Below are positions 27,081 to 33,359 of a DNA stretch of 33,359 bases, piece by piece; within the stretch, counting starts at the first letter, position 1, and each line of letters begins with the position of its first letter. A program made the translations under genes and the position numbers. The stretch comes from Pelagibacteraceae bacterium AG-464-B04 (lineage in GTDB: Bacteria > Pseudomonadota > Alphaproteobacteria > Pelagibacterales > Pelagibacteraceae). Where the stretch lies: assembly GCA_003209225.1 (NCBI GenBank), contig QCRZ01000011.1:1-33359 (forward strand). The letters are read 5' to 3'. Under the pieces are notes generated by a model. That model saw only the letters and a list, made by a program, of their open reading frames with translations, was not told where the DNA came from and did no database searches.

Positions 27081-28512
27081 AAAAAAGAAAAAAAATAAAT
27101 TAAAAAAAAAGAAAAAAGCAAAATTAATATTATTAAAAAACAATAAAACTGAAAAAGTTAATTATGATAAAGTAAAACATGCTACATCAGTAGATCAATC
27201 TGATAGAATGGTTCCTTATAATTTAAGACAAAGTGGCCCAACTAAAGTAGAGCTGTTGATTTCAACAAGAGTTAGAAAATCACCGTATTGGCATTTGTCA
27301 ATGAAAGCAGGCTGTTGGAGAGCAACTGTTTATAATCGTGTTTACCATCCCAGAGGTTATGTAAGACCTGAAAAAGGAGGAGCCATGGTTGAATATGCGG
27401 CAATTAAGAATCATGTAACCATGTGGAATGTAGCTGTTGAAAGGCAAATTCGAGTTAAAGGACCAGATGCAGAAAAGTTTACAGATTACGTAATAACGCG
27501 TGATGCAACTAAAATTTCAACAATGAGAGGTCGTTACGTTATTCTTTGCAATAACAAAGGTGGCGTTTTAAATGATCCAGTTTTACTAAGAGTAGCTGAT
27601 GATGAGTTTTGGTTTAGTTTATCTGATTCTGATATTGGAATGTACTTACAAGGTGTTAATGCTGATAAAAGATTCAATGTAGAAATAGACGAAATAGATG
27701 CGTGCCCGGTTCAAATACAAGGTCCTAAATCAAAAGCATTAATGAATGATTTAATTGGAGATCAAGTTGATTTAGACAATATGCCTTTTTATGGTTTGGC
27801 CGAAGCTAACGTAGGAGGTAGAAGCTGTGTGATTTCTCAATCAGGATTTTCTGGTGAGGCCGGATATGAAATTTATCTTCGTGATGCCACTTTATATGCA
27901 GAAGACATGTGGAATGCAGTGCTTAAAGCTGGAAAAAAACATAAATTAATGGTTATTGCGCCAGCTCATCACAGAAGAATCCAAGCAGGAATATTATCCT
28001 GGGGTCAGGATATGGATAATGAACATAATGCTTTTCAATGTAACTTGGGTTATCAAGTTTCTTTATCAGGAAAAGGTCAATGGGATAAAAAAACTGATTA
28101 TGTCGGTAAAGAAGCTTTAGAAAAAATGAAGAATGAAATTATTAATGGAAAAAAACCTTACAAACTTCAACTTGTAGGTTTGGAATTGGGTGGAAAACCA
28201 ATAGAAGAGTATGCACCAGACTTTTGGTTAATCTCAGATGTCAAAGGAGGGGGTAAACCAATTGGTTATATTACTTCACCCTGGTATCATCCAGAGAAGA
28301 AGAAAAATATTGCTATGGGTTATGTTCCTTACGAAGGACACAAAAATTCAAAAGGATTTCCTACTGGTAATTTTGGTAAAAAATATAAAGTACACTTGCC
28401 AAAAAAATATTCTAGTAAACCCGTTGATGCAGTTGTTGTGCCAATACCGTTTACTCAATCATTTAACGCAAATACTAGGGAATCAGAAGTTTTAGCTACT
28501 TTGAATAAATAA
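27073..28512 (+). CDS. GcvT/DmdA/LigM-like THF-dependent methyltransferase with Lys-rich N-terminal extension
   Basis: 479 aa; TVYNRVYHPRGY, VTMWNVAVERQIRVKGPDAEKFTDYV, VLNDPVLLRVADDEFWFSLSDSDI, PVQIQGPKS, SGFSGEAGYEIYL. Starts within the 3' end of the MTHFR-like gene with a GGAG RBS. Confidence 0.82.
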   Translation: MPKKKKKNKLKKKKKAKLILLKNNKTEKVNYDKVKHATSVDQSDRMVPYNLRQSGPTKVELLISTRVRKSPYWHLSMKAGCWRATVYNRVYHPRGYVRPEKGGAMVEYAAIKNHVTMWNVAVERQIRVKGPDAEKFTDYVITRDATKISTMRGRYVILCNNKGGVLNDPVLLRVADDEFWFSLSDSDIGMYLQGVNADKRFNVEIDEIDACPVQIQGPKSKALMNDLIGDQVDLDNMPFYGLAEANVGGRSCVISQSGFSGEAGYEIYLRDATLYAEDMWNAVLKAGKKHKLMVIAPAHHRRIQAGILSWGQDMDNEHNAFQCNLGYQVSLSGKGQWDKKTDYVGKEALEKMKNEIINGKKPYKLQLVGLELGGKPIEEYAPDFWLISDVKGGGKPIGYITSPWYHPEKKKNIAMGYVPYEGHKNSKGFPTGNFGKKYKVHLPKKYSSKPVDAVVVPIPFTQSFNANTRESEVLATLNK

Positions 28513-28531
28513 TTAATTTTTTTAAAAGCTT

Positions 28532-29068
28532 ATGTTTGATGAATTCACTAAAATTATTTTTAGATCGATAAAACTAGACAAATCTTTATATAAGGATCCA
28601 AATACTTTTGGAGAATTTTCCTTATACTATGCTGGAATAATAATGGTTTTGGATGGATTAGCAAGCGCGACTGCATTAAGTAATATTTATAAGACCAACA
28701 TCATTTTATCAGGCGCAACATCTTTGATTAATTGGTTGGTATGGGCATTATTGATATACGTAATAGGAATCAAATTATTTCCTGACCAAAATACAAAATC
28801 TAATTTTAAAATAACTTTAATTACCGTAGGTATTGCGCATGCGCCAGGCCTATTTAGATTCTTTGCTTTGGTACCAGAATTTGTAGTACCAATTATTTTT
28901 TTAACTCAGTTTTGGATTTTTGCTTCATTATTAGTTGGTATTAGAGAAATATTAAATTATAAAAGTAACTTAAAATCAGCTGGAGTTATAATCATTGCCT
29001 TTCTAGTTATTGCAATTGTTTCACTTTCATTTGTAATGGAAAAAATAAATTCTTTGCCAGTAAATTAG
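28532..29068 (+). CDS. Yip1-like integral membrane protein
   Basis: 178 aa with several hydrophobic segments; layout resembles YIP1-family proteins. Confidence 0.5.
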   Translation: MFDEFTKIIFRSIKLDKSLYKDPNTFGEFSLYYAGIIMVLDGLASATALSNIYKTNIILSGATSLINWLVWALLIYVIGIKLFPDQNTKSNFKITLITVGIAHAPGLFRFFALVPEFVVPIIFLTQFWIFASLLVGIREILNYKSNLKSAGVIIIAFLVIAIVSLSFVMEKINSLPVN

Positions 29069-29075
29069 TTGTACT

Positions 29076-29543
29076 ATGATAAAAAATTTTTTTTTACTAA
29101 TATTTTTGTTTGTTTTCACAACTTCATCAAGTTTATCTAATGAATTTTTAAAACCAAATATTAAGTATAAACCGCTTGACGTTGTTAAAATCCAACTAAG
29201 TGCACTAAAAAGTAATGATGTACCTTATAAAAATGCAGGGATAAAACAAACATGGGAATTTGCTCACCCTTCTAATAAAAAATTTACTGGCCCTCTTCCC
29301 CGTTTCATTAAACTATTAAACAGGAAAGGATATAATATTTTATTAAATCACGTTAATCATGAAATTGTAGAAGTTTTTAAATCTGAGAAAAAATTTATTT
29401 ACGAGGTAACAGTCTTAAATTCAGAAAAATATTTTTTTAAATATAACTGGGAAGTCGAAAAATATAAAGACGGTGGATATTTGAATAATTGTTGGTTAAC
29501 TACTGCTGTTTCTTTACCTAAGTCGATTGGAAGCTCTATTTAA
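29076..29543 (+). CDS. DUF4864-like exported protein
   Basis: 155 aa; signal peptide; VVKIQLSALKSNDVPYKNAGIKQTWEFAHPSNKKFTGPLPRFIKLLN. Confidence 0.6.
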   Translation: MIKNFFLLIFLFVFTTSSSLSNEFLKPNIKYKPLDVVKIQLSALKSNDVPYKNAGIKQTWEFAHPSNKKFTGPLPRFIKLLNRKGYNILLNHVNHEIVEVFKSEKKFIYEVTVLNSEKYFFKYNWEVEKYKDGGYLNNCWLTTAVSLPKSIGSSI

Positions 29544-29786
29544 TTATTCATTTTTAGCCGGAATTATTTTTCCATCTTTAACTTTAGGGGGAAAATATTT
29601 TGTATCTGGTGAAATATGACTAAAATACCTAAAAAATATAAGTATTAAAATAAGAAAAATAACACTTGCAATGGACAGTTTTAAGACAGGAACTTTTTTC
29701 TTCTCAAGCTTTAGTAGATAAACAGTAAAATAATATCCCAAAAAAGGTGAAACGATTGCAAGTAAAAGTATAATTTTTTTAATCAT
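29544..29786 (-). CDS. Small two-TM membrane protein of unknown function
   Basis: 80 aa, two hydrophobic segments, fills the gap between 29543 and the next promoter region. Confidence 0.45.
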   Translation of the reverse strand: MIKKIILLLAIVSPFLGYYFTVYLLKLEKKKVPVLKLSIASVIFLILILIFFRYFSHISPDTKYFPPKVKDGKIIPAKNE

Positions 29787-29855
29787 TTTAAATCTAAACT
29801 TGACCTATTATATCCTTCCATTTAGATATTACCAAAATTAAAGCATATTTTTTTT

Positions 29856-32288
29856 ATGAAAAAAAAAACAAAGGTAGTGGTAATAGGTGGGGGAGTCGTT
29901 GGTGTTAGTATGCTTTACCATCTAGCAAAAAAAGGATGGTCCGATGTAGTTTTGGTAGAAAGAAAAGAATTAACCTCAGGATCAACATGGCATGCTGCAG
30001 GATTATTACCCTTATTTAATATGAGTTATTCCGTTGGTCAGCTACACAAGTATGCTGTTGATTTGTATAAAACCTTAGAAAAAGAAACAGGTAAATCAGT
30101 TGGTTTTAGTGTTGTTTCAAATATCAGGTTAGCACAAACAAAAGAACGTATGGATGAATACCACCAGTACGCAGGAGTTGCGCAAACAATTGGTGTTAAA
30201 GTTAATTTTCTAAAACCAGAACAAGTAAAAGAAATTTGGCCTTTAGTAAATACCGAAGGTTTAGTTGGAGCTATACAGCATCCAGAAGATGGATATATTC
30301 AGCCCGCTGATGTTACCCAGGCGTTGGCAACAGGTGCAAGAAATAGAGGTGCGGAGATTTATCGTAGTACAAATGTTTTGGCAATTAAACAAACTAAAGA
30401 TGGGTGGGTAGTTAGTACAGATAAAGGAGATATTGAATGTGAACATGTAGTTTCATGTAGTGGAAATTTTGCTCGGCAAACTGGACAAATGGTTGGATTA
30501 GATATTCCTGCAATTCCTGTAGAACATCAATATATTGTTACAGAACCTCATCCCGAAATTCAAAAAAGAAAAAAAGAAAATAAACCAGAAATGGGAGTTC
30601 TTAGAGATAGTGATAACTCCTGGTATATGCGTGAAGAAGCTGGAGGTTTACTTTTAGGTCCTTACGAAAAAGGTGCACCTGCTTGTTATGTTGATGGACC
30701 TTCAAAAGATAGTGAATATGAATTATTTCAAGAAGATCTAGATCGATTAGCTCCTCACATTGAGGGAGCAATTAAAAGAGTACCTGCATTTGGAGAGGTA
30801 GGAGTCAAAAAAGTTTATAATGGTGCGATTTGTTATACGCCAGATGGAAACCCTATCGTTGGACCTGCGTGGGGTTTAAAAAATTTTTGGATAAACGAGG
30901 GACATAGTTTTGGAATTACAGCAGCTGGTGGTGCTGGTTGGCAGCTTGCTGAATGGATTGTGGATGGAGAACCTACAGTAGATATGCTTGGTGTGGAACC
31001 AAGAAGATATGGAGATTACGCAACAAAATCTTACTTGGTAAAAAAAAATGAAGAAGCTTACGAAAATGTTTTCGTTATTCATTATCCAGATGAAGAAAGA
31101 CCAGCTGGTAGACCTTTAAGACAAGCTCCATGTTATGATAGATTAAAAAAATTGGGTGCAGTTTTTGGTCAAAAATTTGGTTGGGAAAGAGCCAATTTTT
31201 TTGCAACTGACGGAGCAAAACAAGAAGATGATTGGTCATTTAGAAGATCTAACTGGTTTAAATCTATCGAAAAAGAATGCAAAAATGTTCGAGAGAATGT
31301 CGGATTGTTGGATATGACAGCATTTGCAAAATGTAGAATTAAAGGACCAAAAGCTGAAGAATTCTTAAATAGATTAGTTGCTAACAAACTCCCAAAAAAG
31401 ATAGGAAGAATTAATCTTTGTCATGCTTTAAATACTAAAGGAGGTGTCCATTCAGAATTTACTATAATGAGAGAATCTGAAAATAGTTTTTATTTAGTAT
31501 CGGCTGGAGCTTTTCAAAGATTAGATCATGATTGGATTAATAAATGGATGCCAAATGATGGTACGGTTCAGTTTGAAAATTTAACTAACAGCAAAGGTGT
31601 TCTAGTAATATCAGGACCTAAAGCCAGAGATTTAATGCAAAGAGTTTCTAAGACTGATTTTTCTAATGATAAATTTAAGTGGCTAAGTGGCCAAAATATA
31701 AATATTGGGTTAGCTCCATGTAATGCTATGAGAGTTAACTTTGTAGGAGAACTAGGTTGGGAATTACATCATCCTATTGAATATCAAAATCATATATTTG
31801 ATAAATTAATGGCTGCTGGCAACGATTTAAACCTTAAACCTTATGGCATAAGAGCAATGAATAGCTTAAGGATTGAAAAATCTTATAAATTGGTTGGAAC
31901 GGAATTATCTATCGAGTACTCACCTTACGAATCGGGATTAGATAGGTTTGTTCATCCCAATAAAGGAGATTTTATTGGTCTTGCGGCATTGAATCAGTGG
32001 AGAGAAAAAGGTTTTTCAAATAAATTAGTTACAATGGAAGTTCACGAAGTTACCGATGCAGATGTTTTGGGAAATAATCCAATTTATAATAATGGAACTG
32101 TTGCTGGAAGAGCAACAGGAGGAGATTTTGGTTTCCGATTAAATAAATCTATAGCTTTAGGTATGGTTAAGCCTGATCTCGCTAAAGTTGGTCAAAAATT
32201 AGAAATTGATATATTGGGAAAAATGCATAAGGCGTCAGTACTTGAAGAATCACCTTACGACCCAGAAAACAAATTATTAAGATCTTAA
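29856..32288 (+). CDS. Dimethylglycine dehydrogenase-like FAD oxidoreductase with GcvT domain (second paralogue)
   Basis: 810 aa; VVIGGGVVGVSMLYHLAKKG, LTSGSTWHAAGLLP, GAICYTPDGNPIVGPAWG, GcvT C-terminal domain; directly followed by etfB. Confidence 0.86.
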   Translation: MKKKTKVVVIGGGVVGVSMLYHLAKKGWSDVVLVERKELTSGSTWHAAGLLPLFNMSYSVGQLHKYAVDLYKTLEKETGKSVGFSVVSNIRLAQTKERMDEYHQYAGVAQTIGVKVNFLKPEQVKEIWPLVNTEGLVGAIQHPEDGYIQPADVTQALATGARNRGAEIYRSTNVLAIKQTKDGWVVSTDKGDIECEHVVSCSGNFARQTGQMVGLDIPAIPVEHQYIVTEPHPEIQKRKKENKPEMGVLRDSDNSWYMREEAGGLLLGPYEKGAPACYVDGPSKDSEYELFQEDLDRLAPHIEGAIKRVPAFGEVGVKKVYNGAICYTPDGNPIVGPAWGLKNFWINEGHSFGITAAGGAGWQLAEWIVDGEPTVDMLGVEPRRYGDYATKSYLVKKNEEAYENVFVIHYPDEERPAGRPLRQAPCYDRLKKLGAVFGQKFGWERANFFATDGAKQEDDWSFRRSNWFKSIEKECKNVRENVGLLDMTAFAKCRIKGPKAEEFLNRLVANKLPKKIGRINLCHALNTKGGVHSEFTIMRESENSFYLVSAGAFQRLDHDWINKWMPNDGTVQFENLTNSKGVLVISGPKARDLMQRVSKTDFSNDKFKWLSGQNINIGLAPCNAMRVNFVGELGWELHHPIEYQNHIFDKLMAAGNDLNLKPYGIRAMNSLRIEKSYKLVGTELSIEYSPYESGLDRFVHPNKGDFIGLAALNQWREKGFSNKLVTMEVHEVTDADVLGNNPIYNNGTVAGRATGGDFGFRLNKSIALGMVKPDLAKVGQKLEIDILGKMHKASVLEESPYDPENKLLRS

Positions 32289-33038
32289 ATGAAAATTTTA
32301 GTCGCTATCAAAAGAGTTATTGATTACAACGTTCAAATTAGAGTGAAAGAAGATGAAACAGGAGTTCACACTGATAACGTAAAAATGTCAACCAATCCTC
32401 CAGATGATAATGCAATAGAAGAAGCGGTAAAACTTAAAGAAGCAGGCAAAGCAAAAGAGGTGATAGCTGTAACTATAGGGGGAGAAAAATCTCAAGAAAC
32501 AGTTCGTAAAGCTTTAGCAGTTGGGGCCGATAGAGGAATTCATGTAAAGTCAGAAAATTATATAGAACCTTTAGGTATATCTAAAATTCTAAAAAAAATT
32601 GTAGAAAAAGAAAAACCTGATCTTGTTTTTATGGGAAAACAAGCAATCGATGATGATTGTAATCAAACAGGCCAGATGCTATCTGCAATTTTGGGTTGGT
32701 CACAAGGAACATTTGCTTCAAAAATTGAATTAAAAGATAAATCCCTACATGTAACCAGAGAAGTTGACGAAGGGTTAGAAACAATAGAAATAAACCTACC
32801 AGCTATTGTTACTTGTGATTTAAGACTTAATGAACCACGTTATGCTTCACTTCCAAATATTATGAAAGCTAAGAAAAAACCAATAGAACAATTAATTGCT
32901 AAAGATTTGGGCGTAGATATTTCTAACCGAATTCAACAGATAAAAGTAGAAGAGCCTCCAAAAAGAAAAGGCGGAATAAAAGTTTCGAGTGTTGCGGAAT
33001 TGATCAGTAAACTTAAAAATGAGGCAAAAGTTATTTAA
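32289..33038 (+). CDS. etfB: Electron transfer flavoprotein beta subunit
   Basis: 249 aa; [87 protein letters not shown]. Confidence 0.96.
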   Translation: MKILVAIKRVIDYNVQIRVKEDETGVHTDNVKMSTNPPDDNAIEEAVKLKEAGKAKEVIAVTIGGEKSQETVRKALAVGADRGIHVKSENYIEPLGISKILKKIVEKEKPDLVFMGKQAIDDDCNQTGQMLSAILGWSQGTFASKIELKDKSLHVTREVDEGLETIEINLPAIVTCDLRLNEPRYASLPNIMKAKKKPIEQLIAKDLGVDISNRIQQIKVEEPPKRKGGIKVSSVAELISKLKNEAKVI

Positions 33039-33359
33039 TGTCAGTTTTATTGATAGCAGAACATGATAATTTAAAATTAAAAGCTTTTACATTAAATGCA
33101 ATTAATGCCGCTTCAAAAATAGATTCCGATATTCATATTTTGGTTGCAGGAAATAGTTGTGAAAAGGTTGTCAAAGAATCTGCCTGTATTCCAAAAATTA
33201 AAAAAGTTTTACATTCAGATTCTTTAATTTACGAGAATCATTTAGCTGAAAATTTAACACCCCTAATAGTTAAATTAGCAGAAGGATATACTCACATAAT
33301 TAGTTCTGCTAACACATTTGGAAAAAATTTAATGCCAAGAGTTGCGGCTTTACTAGACA
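33038..33359 (+). CDS. etfA: Electron transfer flavoprotein alpha subunit, 3'-truncated by window edge
   Basis: ATG at 33038 overlaps the etfB stop (TAATG); [28 protein letters not shown]...HILVAG; open to the end of the window. Confidence 0.92.
   Translation, partial: MSVLLIAEHDNLKLKAFTLNAINAASKIDSDIHILVAGNSCEKVVKESACIPKIKKVLHSDSLIYENHLAENLTPLIVKLAEGYTHIISSANTFGKNLMPRVAALLD

Noticed and set aside
28238-28495. Plus-strand out-of-frame ORF in the DmdA-like gene, and minus ORFs 30261-30446, 30876-31082 and 31169-31387 in the second DMGDH-like gene
   Set aside because: Shadow ORFs of well-supported genes.
27073-28512. Calling this gene dmdA
   Set aside because: Only partial motif agreement; N-terminal substrate-region sequence differs from DmdA, so a generic GcvT/DmdA/LigM-like call is safer.

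Overview
AT-rich alphaproteobacterial chromosomal window, most likely SAR11/Pelagibacterales judging from gene content and codon bias. It is packed with genes for methylated-amine (glycine betaine to glycine) and one-carbon metabolism. In order: soxB (5'-truncated), soxD, soxA, soxG (heterotetrameric sarcosine oxidase); a METTL27-like methyltransferase (-); betaine-homocysteine methyltransferase; a dimethylglycine-dehydrogenase-like flavoprotein; proX-proW-proV betaine ABC transporter; an M19-dipeptidase-like protein, a 556-aa protein of unknown function and a DUF3726-like protein; pseudoazurin; DUF2805, YczE-like and typA/bipA (-); an aldehyde dehydrogenase; DUF2061 (-). Then comes a tight five-gene minus-strand cluster (FrhB-like Fe-S protein, class II aldolase, 2OG/Fe(II) oxygenase-like, DddP-like M24 protein, Rieske oxygenase). 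It is divergent from an MTHFR-like plus DmdA/LigM/GcvT-like gene pair. The window ends with small membrane/periplasmic proteins, a second DMGDH-like paralogue, etfB and a 3'-truncated etfA. The best candidates for undescribed biology are (i) the Rieske/DddP-like/2OG/aldolase/FrhB cluster with its divergent methyl-transfer pair, and (ii) the M19-like protein with a degenerate metal site plus its two uncharacterised partners downstream of proXWV. I recognised no rRNA, tRNA, CRISPR array or mobile element. All family calls are from motif recognition by eye; no search was run.
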